Assembly: GCF_949628215.1 (NCBI RefSeq)
Contig: NC_134282.1
Span: 20,688,723-20,752,722, forward strand
Source: Phalacrocorax aristotelis
Taxonomy: Eukaryota > Chordata > Aves > Suliformes > Phalacrocoracidae
DNA length: 64,000 nucleotides
Direction of reading: 5' to 3'
This document shows, piece by piece, positions 1-9,705 of the stretch; the stretch's first letter is position 1, and the number at the start of each line of letters is the position of its first letter. The notes under the pieces are model-generated. The model searched no databases, was not told the origin of the DNA, and was given only the letters and a program-made list of their open reading frames with translations. Both the position numbers and the translations under genes were made by a program.

Positions 1-725
1 GACCCTTATGGCTGGCTTGTCATACTGTAAATCTCGATGAAGCCACTGGGAGCTTGGAGTTATCAGGCACTCAGGGAAATAATGAGGACAGATACTGGTG
101 GTAAACTCCACGAGGCTTCAATTCCACAGCCAGTCTTCATCTGAAAAAAGATTCTGAAACCGGAGCAAAGTATATCTGCAAATATATGATTACCCTGTAT
201 ATATATTGTGTTACCCGCTGATCTGTACTCTGCATTCTATCTGATTACCTGGCACAATATGGCATAGACCTCTTCTATCTGAATAGTAATGTAAATGCAT
301 TGACCCGTCTTCATTCTTTTCTACTCTAAAAGATGGGGCGTTCATCTCCTGAGGAAAAACAAACAAAAAAAAAAACCTTCAATATCTTTTGCTGGTGAAT
401 TCCACTTGTACAAAAGCATCCCATGTCTTAGTAAAATAAGCAGTAGTATGAATAAGCTAATATATTGAAAACTAAATATGCTCATTTGTGAAGGAAAATC
501 TACTATCCATTAGAGCCAACGTACTAAATAATATCTAATGTTGAGGAAGACTCAGAAAAAAACGATTATACAAAATTGTCCTAATATTTTGGAGTAATCC
601 ATTTCAGAACATACGAGAGCCTGTTACAGCATATTTTCCCATTATTTGTTCACACCTATGAGATGCTGTTGCAAAGTCCGGCAGAGTCCACCCATACCTA
701 CTCAGTGATTACTACTCAAACTTGC
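1..725 (-). other. GUCY1B2-like intron 4 (start)
   Basis: This is AT-rich sequence downstream of exon 4 in gene orientation. It begins with the GC donor at 725-724. I looked for the next conserved coding block of beta subunits on the minus strand and did not find it, so the intron runs past the left edge of the window. No repeat was recognised. Confidence 0.7.
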
Positions 726-886
726 CTGGTAAGAAAGGGACAGGTAGCTGTGCAACGCATCCAGGTTCTCTATGAACTCATAGAGATTTCCACCCAATGT
801 CCTCAGCATGTGGTCATAGCCTGAACGTTTACAGAATTCAAAGAAATACTCTCCAAACTCTCTCAGAACCATGTCAGCAGGAACAC
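726..886 (-). CDS. GUCY1B2: GUCY1B2-like exon 4 (haem-ligand His)
   Basis: This 161-bp exon encodes VPADMVLREFGEYFFEFCKR and on to LDALHSYLSLSYQ. It carries the presumed proximal haem ligand His. The acceptor is TTTTGCTAG. Homology stops after the Gln codon CAG (728-726), where the sequence is CAG|GCAAGT. That is a textbook GC-type 5' splice site; there is no GT donor at this position. Reading on gives a non-homologous tail and a stop at 704-702, so splicing here is required. Exon 5 was not found in positions 1-700. Confidence 0.9.
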
Positions 887-2856
887 CTAGCAAAATAAAG
901 ATTCCTTAATGAATAAGAAAGGCTTGGAAGTTCCTCAAATGCTGCCAGAAGGACTGAGAGTTAATGCAGATATTTTGCAACACAGGGAGGGCATTCTAAA
1001 CAGCACAGGAGACTAAAACCTCGGCTGCAGTCTCAGGCTTGACCCAGGATGGTTCATTTTTGAGGTACAGGGACACATACCTAATATTTTGCAGGCTTTC
1101 TCAACAAGCTGCATTGTGATCTCATCTTTGTAAACCTCAAAAGTCAAGAAAGAATCCTGGACTCCAGCCTGCAGTCTGCAACAGAGAAGACAATATTCTT
1201 GTCTCAGCAGTGCTGTAAATATAACATGCTTGGGTGACCCAACTGGCATTCAGTAAGCACTGTTTGCTCTTAACCCGCTCTTTAACCGCCTTCAGGCGTT
1301 ACATATATTGGAACACACTACTTCCCCTAATGGTTTGAGAGTGTTGTTTTAACACAGCTGCACAGGGGTGTCCACCTCTCCACTTCTGCTATTTCTCATT
1401 ATGGTATTACGGCAAACTCTTTCAAGGATTAGGGCATCATACCGTGGGGGGCTAGAGGAAGCGAAGTCTTAGTTTGTCTTCTGGTCTACTTGGCTTGTCA
1501 TTCATTGTGGCCACAATATCAAGCTCTTCGGGCTCCACAGACTTGACCAAAAACTTGCTGAATTTTTGTACTGGCTTCAGCAGCTACTATATGGTACATA
1601 TATGCACACATTTTTATATCTTTATCCCTTGGAAAATGCCACAAAGCTCATAAGGTAAAGAAAAATCAGAGATTATGTATTTAGCTGCTTTTCTGAAAGC
1701 ATTGGAATGAAACTGACTTCATATCAAGGATGACATCTTTCCAGTGTAATTACTTTTGGATATTGTCACAGTGAGCCAGTGAGTCTATTGCACAGTTGTC
1801 TATAAGACTACATTTAATCCTTAATTATCCGATATAACAAATTAATTGGGGCAAATTAGTATCAGAGTATGAACTGTTACAAGGTAAGAAACTCTTGCTT
1901 TTGCCCTGCTAGTTACCTCTAATAATTACTTGAGATACATATCAGCTGCTATTCACCAGTAAGAAATTATAATCCTCTGCTGCTAAATTCCTGAGCATTG
2001 TCTTTCAATACACTACATTCATTAGGAACACATTACCTTAATTTTTCCCATGTTTCTTCACCATACTTTTCAACCACCAAAGACTTCAGGCATGTATTTA
2101 TAAATCCATACTGCAAAAGCAAATATATGAGCATGGAAAAGACATAACGATTTTCAAAATGCATCCCGAATGCCACCTTTTTGTATTTAAGATTCCACTG
2201 CTAATTTTATATTGCAAAAGATTAAGTAATAACGTCTGACAGCCATTATGTCTTTCAGTAAACAGCATGGCCTTTATCTCGGCACTTCACAAGCATTCGG
2301 TGACACAGAGCAAACGTATTCAATCCTGTCTCGCAGACAAGGCCCCAGAGGCACCAGGTCAGGGTCCGCGGTGACACGGCTGCAGCCGGGAGCACGTCCC
2401 CTGCGGCGCCCGGACCAGCAGCCGTCCACGGCTGCAGCATCAGGCCCCAAGTTCGGCTTTGCCGTCGCTGTTACCGTTTGCGTTAGCGCTCACAAACCGC
2501 ACGCTGGAGATGGGGGGGAAAAGGTGTTAAAAGGATAACCGTAAGTAGCACTTGTCACGGCAGCAACAGCCTACGGATGGCGTGGTCCAAACCCCGCAGA
2601 GCAGTGCGGGGTGCTGAGCCCGGCACGGCAGGCAGGAGGCTCCCAGCCGGCCGGTCCCTCGGGCCAGGAGCGACCGGCAGGAGCTGGCTGTCTGTCTCTG
2701 TCCGTCTGTCCCGCCTCGGCCCCGCTCCCTTCCCGGAGGCAGCCTGGCACCGCTCGGGGCCGGAGGAGGGTCCGAGTCGCCTGCCTGCCCCCGCTGCCCG
2801 CCTCGGGGAACCCCCTCGCCCGCCCGCCCCCCGCCGCCCCGCGGGCCGCTCACCAT
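726..2856 (-). CDS. GUCY1B2: Soluble guanylate cyclase beta-2-type subunit, 5' part (exons 1-4)
   Basis: Partial gene. Coding parts join on the minus strand as 2856-2854, 2110-2037, 1175-1081 and 886-726, giving 111 residues in one frame. Soluble guanylate cyclase beta subunits bind haem through an N-terminal HNOB domain, sense nitric oxide and pair with an alpha subunit to make cGMP in the cytosol. The translation starts MYGFINTCLKSLVVEKYG and contains FGEYFFEFCKRSGYD, MLRTLGGN and NLDALHSYL. The histidine of the last motif (about residue 103) corresponds to the proximal haem ligand His105 of beta-1, and the cysteine at about 76 to beta-1 Cys78. From memory, motifs such as GEYFF and LHSYL fit rat beta-2 better than beta-1. 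The PAS-like, coiled-coil and cyclase domains should lie left of position 1. Splice phases are consistent throughout (0, 2, 1, 0) and no frame damage is visible, so this end is not a pseudogene. Human GUCY1B2 is, from memory, a pseudogene. A beta-2-like paralogue cannot be excluded. Confidence 0.9.
1081..1175 (-). CDS. GUCY1B2: GUCY1B2-like exon 3
   Basis: This 95-bp exon starts after TTCTCTGTTGCAG and ends TTAG|GTATGT. It encodes LQAGVQDSFLTFEVYKDEI continuing to VEKACKIL. It aligns without gaps to the VQD, VYxDxIT and EACK segments of rat beta-2 as I remember it. It ends in phase 1, and the Gly codon is completed by exon 4. Confidence 0.92.
1082..2036 (-). other. GUCY1B2-like introns 2 (1176-2036) and 3 (887-1080)
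   Basis: Intron 2 runs on the minus strand from the donor at 2036 to the acceptor at 1176. Intron 3 runs from 1080 to 887; it lies just left of this entry. Exon 3 (1081-1175) separates them, so the span given here is approximate. Both have GT-AG ends. I see no gene, repeat or RNA element in them. Confidence 0.75.
2037..2110 (-). CDS. GUCY1B2: GUCY1B2-like exon 2
   Basis: This 74-bp exon encodes 24 codons plus two bases, starting YGFINTCLKSLVVEKYG and ending EETWEKL. The acceptor reads TTGCTTTTGCAG on the minus strand and the donor AG|GTAATG. It is the first alpha-helical part of the HNOB domain. The split Arg codon (AG|A) is completed by exon 3. Confidence 0.9.
2111..2853 (-). other. GUCY1B2-like intron 1
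   Basis: The intron starts at the GTGAGC donor (2853) and ends at the TTGCTTTTGCAG acceptor (2111). Its upstream half is CpG island and its downstream half is AT-rich. No further coding exon is needed, because Met and the YGF exon join in phase 0. Confidence 0.7.
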
Positions 2857-3340
2857 GCTGCCGCCGCCGCCGCCGCCCCCGGCCCCGCCGCCGCCCCGGC
2901 CCCGCCGCCGGCGGCGCTCCCGCTGCCGGCCCCGCTGCCGGCCCGGGGGGCGGCGGCTCGGCCAGGCCCGGCCCCGCCGCTCTCGCCCGCGGCGGCCGGC
3001 GCGGTGGCAGCCGGTGGCCGCAGGCGGAGACGCGCTCCCGGAGCACACGGAGCTGCCCAGAAAGGCGCAGTTCCAGGTCTCGTACGCCTGCCCGCCTCGG
3101 CCGGCTGGTTTTCAGCAGAAAACGCGCCTTTTCTGCAGTTGCCGGTGTTGCAGGAATGCCGTGTGATGCCGAAGAGCATCTCGGTGAGATGGCATCGCCG
3201 TCACGATCGCAGGTCGTGGCAGTTTCCCGGCCCCGGTTTCCCGCTGCGGGAGCCTGCGGCACAGCCGGGCTGACCGTGGTGCGGTTCAACGTGGCTGGAC
3301 GCGGCACAGTGCAGCCAGGCTCGACGGGTCCCAACCCCCC
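2340..3340. promoter_or_regulatory. CpG island / presumed GUCY1B2-like promoter
   Basis: The stretch is very GC- and CpG-rich compared with the AT-rich flanks. It contains proline/alanine/arginine-type runs of GCC and CGG in every frame and surrounds the Met-only first exon at 2854-2856. I see no TATA box placed for the minus-strand start. Long open frames on both strands here are side effects of the base composition. The promoter role is inferred from its position at the 5' end of the gene. Confidence 0.75.
2854..2856 (-). CDS. GUCY1B2: GUCY1B2-like exon 1, coding part: initiator Met only
   Basis: On the minus strand the ATG is followed directly by a consensus donor (ATG, then GTGAGC at 2853-2848). 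The next exon begins in phase 0 with TATGGATTT, giving M-YGF, which is the conserved start of beta subunits. The codon lies in a CpG island, as expected for a first exon. The 5' UTR runs to the right of 2856 through GC-rich sequence; the transcription start cannot be fixed by eye. No transcript was seen, so the assignment rests on the fit of codon, donor and phase. Confidence 0.75.
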
Positions 3341-3876
3341 CGGGGCCTCGCTGGGGCCAGCAGCCAGGAGGGTGACAAGCCAGCAGGGTGTCGTTTCCAA
3401 GACTTTCCTAAAACTGCTCTTAGCAGAGCAGGAACAGTAATGGTGGAGTCGATAACCACTCTTGGCCAAGGATAGGAGGTTTGTAGGGAGAAGCAGTGTC
3501 TTTCATTCAGCTGGCGGGTGCTACTGAGCCGTGCATTGCTGCCGTAGGCCTGACAAGAAGCAGAAGATGAAGCCACTTGCACACGTCTGCCCATCATCCA
3601 GGCAGTGTTTGCAGCCACCCAGCCTGTCTGAGGGGAAATGACAGCAGTGGGGATGTTAGCAGGTATTTGGTGATCGTGAATGGTGAACGTGAATTAATGA
3701 GTTTTAGCGCTTTGCAGAGTTATCTTATTTCTTAGGTTTAGTTTTGGAAGAATTATTTGTAGGTCACTTTCTAGAGTGAATCCTGAGAGGTCACAATGGA
3801 GAACTGTTTGGGGAAAAACATACAAACACCCCCCCGCAATATAAACGAGTTTCTGTTCTCAGTCAGCCAAACACGC

Positions 3877-4458
3877 TGTTGTGGTTTAGCCCCAGTCAGC
3901 AAACCAAGCCCCACACAGCCACTCACTCACTCCCCTTTGGTGGGACAGGGGAGAGAATCAGAAGAGTAAAAGTGAGGAAAATCATGGGTTGAGATAAAGA
4001 CAGTTTAATAGGTAAAGCAAAAGCCACGCATGCAAGCAAAGGGAAACACGGAATTCACTCATTCCTTCCCATGGGCAGGCAGGTTGTTCAGCCATCTCCA
4101 GGAAAGCGGGGCTCCATCATGCGTAACGATTACTTGGGAAGACAAACGCCATCACTCCAAACGTCCCCCCCCTTTCCTTCCTCTTCCCCCACCTTCATAT
4201 ACTGAGCATGACGCCATATGGTGTGGAATATCCCGTTGGTCAGTTGGGGTCAGCTGTCCCAGCGGTGTCTCCTCCCAGCTTCTTGTGCACCCGGCAGAGC
4301 TTGGGGAGCTGAAAAAGTCCTTGACTAGTGTGAGCGCTACTTAGTGACAACTAAAACATCTCCCCATTATCACCACTGTTTCCAGCAAAAATCCAAACCA
4401 TATCCCCATACTCACTACTACAATGAAAATTAACTCTATCCCAGCTGAAACCAGGACA
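3877..4458 (-). mobile_element. Solo LTR of an avian endogenous retrovirus (copy A)
   Basis: A 582-bp element in antisense orientation: its U3 end lies at 4458 and its 3' end at 3877. Ends are TG...CA. It is clearly the same family as the LTR at 54691-55270; they match along the whole length, including the purine-rich GGGGG tract and the sequences around the TATA and poly(A) regions. On the minus strand an ATTAAA poly(A) signal lies at 4009-4004, and the TATA region is degraded (TATATGAA). Flanks CACGC (3872-3876) and CACAC (4459-4463) differ by one CpG-type transition and look like a decayed 5-bp target-site duplication. No primer-binding site or retroviral genes adjoin it, so it is a solo LTR. 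Confidence 0.88.
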
Positions 4459-4463
4459 CACAC

Positions 4464-5340
4464 ACGAAGCCATGTCGGTGGTAAAAGCCCTGTTTCACCT
4501 GTGGTGTTGCTGCTGTTTGGTGCAGGGGTTGTGGGGCACGGCAGGGGCCCACGTACTGAGCCAGCGCCCTGTGCCGGTCTGGCAGGGAGGGTTTGGCTCG
4601 TGCTGTGGCGATTCTGAGATGTTGTGCACGCCACTGTCTCCAATCTCTCAGTCCTCGTCACAGGTGCCATTCATGTTCAGCAGGCACACCCAAACCTGGA
4701 GGCAGCCCTACACAGGGCACGGGTGCTGCTTTCTTAATGATGACAGCCCTCCCGCCAGCCTCATCACCTCCCCTGTACTCATCACCCTTTCCATTCTGCA
4801 GATGGTAGTGACTCCCACAAGATCTCACTGATCGATAAACCTTCTTTTTTCTTCTCAAAAGCTGTCTTCTCAGCCAAATGCTGGTGGGAGCCAGGCTCAG
4901 GAGAAGAGAAATAATGAAAGCCCCTACACCCACTGTATTCCCACATGTAGAGGGCTAGCTTAGCATAGACATATATATGCAAACCCCTCTGTATGTCCTG
5001 TGCAATATCAAATATTTATTTAAACATACACTTGTCAGAGCTAACCTTAGCCAGCGTGACAGGCGACCTATCTCTTGGCTTGCTGTCTGTACTGTGATTG
5101 TAAGGAGCATCCATGCCTGCTGCCAGCAGCTCTGCAAGAGGCGGTGCCGGACCGGCCACCCCACAGCCCCACAGCGCCCAGGCCCCCAGCCCCACAGCCT
5201 GCCTGGCAGCCCCTATGGGGGGGCTCTCCCCACCAGAGCCAGGGCCCTGCCACAGCCACATACCCCATGCCCCGCTCTCGCACCACTATTAGCAGCAGAG
5301 CTGTTTCTGTGCAGATAAATGGCTCGATCCCCAAAAAGGT
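4464..5340. other. GC-rich intergenic stretch of unknown content
   Basis: This is moderately GC-rich sequence next to LTR copy A. The richest part is 5110-5280, with repeated CCCCACAGCC-type tracts. Overlapping open frames on both strands look like composition effects; none has a recognisable domain. It may be a regulatory element or an old degraded repeat. I cannot tell which. Confidence 0.4.
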
Positions 5341-8300
5341 GAAGACACTCGTATTTTAGTTACCTTAAAAATAGCATGTCAGTTGCACTGCCAGGCTTGC
5401 TGCTATATCGCAGCCTGCAAAGTTAACTAAAAATAATTATATTAGGAGATCATGACTGTCAGTGCCATCAATATAAATGTAACTCACTCTGAGGTAACTG
5501 TTTTTTTGGTGTGCAAATTTTACCCACATAATGCCGCTGTTGATAGGAATGCAAATAATTTGACACTAGAAATGACAAATCAGGAAGATAAAGCTGAAGG
5601 ATTGAAGAGGAATAATCACATCATCTAAGAATTGTATGGGTTTGCTTATTGCCTTCAATTTATAAATTAATTTCTACTATACATAAATGAAACTAATTTT
5701 CAGGTTTATAAAACCTGAATCACTGGAGGGATTTGCAAATAAAGTACTTTAGTATCTTCTCTTCTAGTACTTTAGTATCTTTTTCTTATTGTATGGATGA
5801 CGTCTAAATAAGCGATCCAATGATTTATAGTAATGAAGATTAGCAACTATCATAAAGGTTTGGAGATGCAATTCGGATAAGGTATCCAAATTTCAAGTTA
5901 ATACCTGTATACTAAATCTATATTACACAAGGTAATTCATGCTGGAATTGAATTTATCATTATTGCTTCAGCCCTTCTTTGGTTAGTGAAATTGATCTTA
6001 CAATTTTTTTCAGGTCTGTTTGTCGTTATGAGAGAAAATTGGGTAAAGAATCTTCAAGTCAGGATTGTTTGTGAGCTGGTCATTGGGCTGCTTACCCTTT
6101 GCAGTCCAGGGTCCATGATGTGCCCTTGACCACCTCTTAATCTCTGGCTGGATAACAGAAGCCTTCTATGCAAGAGAACAGAAAGCAAGAGAGGAAAATC
6201 TGTAATACAATTCTGGTGTGACTCTTCTTAAAGTTTCTTTATTCCTTTGGCACAACGTAATCAGTGCTTCCTAGAATTTTGAGATCAGAAGCTACTTCTG
6301 TGTATAATCACCAGTCTTTAATCAAAGACAGAACACCCTACATGTTTCTGTATCTCAACCCACTGTGTGTAAAATGAAGACAACAATACTCCCCTTCCCA
6401 ATCTGTTGCTGTGCTCCAGCAACCGTGACTATGGTCTCTCTCGGCGCAGTGTATTCAGGTCTCCCAGTCTATGCTGGACCCTGCCGCAGTGGTCTGGCAT
6501 CGACACAAATTGCCACCTGCTGCAGGGTCAGTGGAGCAGGTGTATCTGGGTATGTAAAGAGGAGGTTGGAGCAGGATGTCTTTAGTTTCAGAGGGTTTCT
6601 TGCTTCCCAGAACACATAGGGTGGATGCAGATAAGTTCAGACAGAACTGTACGCTGGTATTCTCCTGGTCTGTATCCTGTGAGGCTGAGCTTCGTTGCAA
6701 GGGCACAGGATACCTTCAGTTGAAGTATGTCTGAAAAGTTCTCCCTGGGCTTCACCTGTGCAAAGCTTGTCCTTCCTCCCATAACCAGCTTGGTGCCCAG
6801 TGCCGAGGATGGGGTCATCTACCGATCAAGTGCATCGGTCCCTTATAAAGTGCTAGAAGTGATGTGTCTGGGAGCCAATCAGCAGCGTAAGGACTGTGCT
6901 GCTAACCCCATAAAATTCTGCAACTTTTCCAGCAGTTTGTGAGCAAGTGTCTCTTTAGTTCTCCTGCCCTTGTGGCAAAAGATCCATTAATTTGGAAAGG
7001 GGGTGCTGTGGCCTTGCAAAAAAGATACTCATCCATACCTGACAAAAATAATTATATCAAGAGCCAATTTCCCCTGGCCTTTTGTTGTGCTTGTACCCAG
7101 CTAGTACTAAACAGCATCCTTGAGCTCTAGGTAGCCCAGCAAAATAAATGGACTATCTGCAAAAACTCTGTACACTGTTTTTTCAATTAGATGAGAAGGG
7201 AAAATATGCAATATAGCAATTTATCACTTCTGGTTACAGCCTTGGAGAATGCAGTCATAGACTTTCATCGTCTGTGTATGCAAGGACGTCCTCCTTTTTC
7301 CTTCTTTTTCCTTCTGTTATGTGATTATTAGCAACAATGCAAAGCCATATGTTAGTTGCCATGGTGGAGGGGCTGCTCCCATAACCGTCTGAGCAGAGCA
7401 CATTCTAAACATTGCAGTCTGAAGCCCAAAATACCGCAGCAGTAACAGAATCCTTTCTCCAAGTGGTTGCCAGCACTCTCTCCTACTGAAGACCCCTAGG
7501 ACGCAGTCCTTTCTAGCATACTTCCTTCAAATGCAGGCTCACATCCGTTGTTCAGACACCATGTGTTCACATTTGTCTTGAATTAGCCTGCACAGTGACT
7601 TTTTAGTGACTCAAAGAGAAAAAGAATCTGTCCTTCTACCAATAGGAACCAAAAAGGAAGTTTTATATATACGTATTGGTAGGCTTCCAGCACTTCACGC
7701 TACCAAACCATGAGGACAGCTGATGTAGAGTCTAGATTAGGAATAAAAATAAACACAGAAGATGTGCTGCCCTGCATAGTTTGGATGGCTCCAATTTTTG
7801 AAATATATATTTAAAAAGCCCAACAGTTACATTTGAATCCTTATTAAAGACCCTGGGCAAAATTTAAATGTCATTAATATAGACTAACTCAACAGCAGTG
7901 AAATTGTACTGGTGCAGGCTTTACCCTCAAGAAAGCTTTCAAATTCCCAACTCCTCTGTTTATCTGTTAGGCTGAGCTGGAGATGGGAGGCTGGGTCAAT
8001 ATTATTTAAATCAGCTTTGCAAAACTGTCAGGAAAAGTTGCCGGCTCGGGTCCAAAACCTATTCACAAGTGCCCTTTACCACACTGACGGGGAGGGGATG
8101 GAAGATGAATGATTTGCTTTGAGAGATGGATGGCCTTTAGCATCATTCCCTCTCCCCCAGCTCCCCACGTGTGCTGCCGTGGAATTCCTCTCTCCCTGTG
8201 CATGACCCGCCCTGGCCCTTCCCTTCCCAGGCACTCATTTTCTCTGAGCTGGGGAAGTCAAGGCTGCATCCATGAAAATATGTGTCAGGCAAAGGAGAAA

Positions 8301-9686
8301 CAGGCCCTGTGGGTACATTCGCTGCGTGAAACTTTCTGGTTAAAGTCTTTGTGCATGTTCCTCTGGGTATTTTCTTTAGCCTGCCTCTTGTATCATTACT
8401 TACATTCCAGAGCTAGCATCCAATAGGTTTGTTTTCTAAATAGAAAATAGTTCATTACTTGTATTTTTGCCTCTGATTGCTAGTTAATGAAATTTGTTCC
8501 AGCTTTAACATCACTGCTACAAGCTATAAAGGATCATTTCTCTTGACTGCCTGGGCCAGGCTTGCGTCTGCTGTAGCTCACTGACGGCACAGTTATCCAG
8601 GAGACTTGGAAGAATGCAGTCAAGAATAATGCAAAAATGGGTAAAAGCCAAGGCTCATCAATCTTTGGTGCTGTGCTATTACATCTGTATTGTACTCCAA
8701 GCTGTGTAGCTCAAGCATATTAGCATATGAAGCTGTTTGGTTGCTTCCTGGCACCTTGTTCCTTTGGAAAAGCAACTACAAACTTTAAGGTGCTTGTGTC
8801 AAACAAAGAAATAGTGTAATACCAGCCTGTGCAGGCTGTGCTGCTAAACAAGGTGGGATCTGAGGGGGCTGTGGTATACTTCTTTTCCATCCCACCAGCG
8901 TCCCATACCTGTGCTTTGAAAAGAGGGCCTTTCAGGTACTATTCATGTCACCTATCATCTGCAATGTAACTCAAAAAACTCCAAGGGCCCAGTTTAAGAA
9001 CCCAAAGCAATTTAGCAGCACAACCCCAATAATTGGTAACTGCTGGCACTAGCTTTATTTGGCTCTAATATTGTGAGAAATTGCTGCTTTACTTTTGGAA
9101 ATTATAATGCAGCTATCCTCCATTGTGGCATATTAAATATCTGGGGTTTTGTTCTTAAAGGGTGGACTCAGGTTTCCTATGGCTGCAGGTCTTAATTAGA
9201 TCTGTTACTGTTGAAGAGCAAACTTTATAGAATATGTTGATGGTTTTACTTTCCTCTTCTCTGAGTTCTGCCCCAGCCTCCACTGCATCCACCTCTGTTC
9301 AAATCAAACAGCTCTTTCTTCTAGTGAGCTTTCTCCTTGGCTACCCTTTCCCACCAAACCACCTCCCACGGATGCTCTCTTGGTGCTTTAGATGTAACAT
9401 TCAGCATCCCTGCTGCTTTTACTCCTCCAAGTAATATTTTGCAACAGTATTAATTATACAGCATGCTTAGATTTCTCATCCCATTATTAACAAATACATG
9501 TTTACTCTAGCTTTCCTCATTTGAACTGAATCTGTGAGTTATATCCCGTGCAGTATCTTTGACCGAAAAATATTTGGATCCAATCTGTGCAAAGGTGAAT
9601 GTTAACATCCTTTTTTCTCATAAGGGACAAACTGTTCTACAGCTTCAGGAGAGGCACAAGCCCAGCACGGTCTCAGTCTTCAGAGG

Positions 9687-9705
9687 ACTACAGGTCCCAT
9701 GATCC
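9687..9705 (+). promoter_or_regulatory. ZNF143/STAF-like motif
   Basis: ACTACAGGTCCCATGATCC resembles the long ZNF143 (SBS) site ACTACAnnTCCCAnnATGC, with one mismatch in the fixed positions. It lies inside a short open frame (9599-9799) that ends in an acidic and lysine-rich stretch of no known family. A single motif match by eye is weak evidence. Confidence 0.25.

Noticed and set aside
2527..3618. Several long overlapping open frames (up to 304 codons) on both strands
   Set aside because: They lie in the CpG island, are rich in Pro/Ala/Arg/Gly in all frames, and have no domains. High GC removes stop codons by chance.
3877..4458. LTR copy A as part of a full provirus
   Set aside because: No primer-binding site, polypurine tract or retroviral genes on either side; flanking bases look like a decayed target-site duplication, so it is solo.
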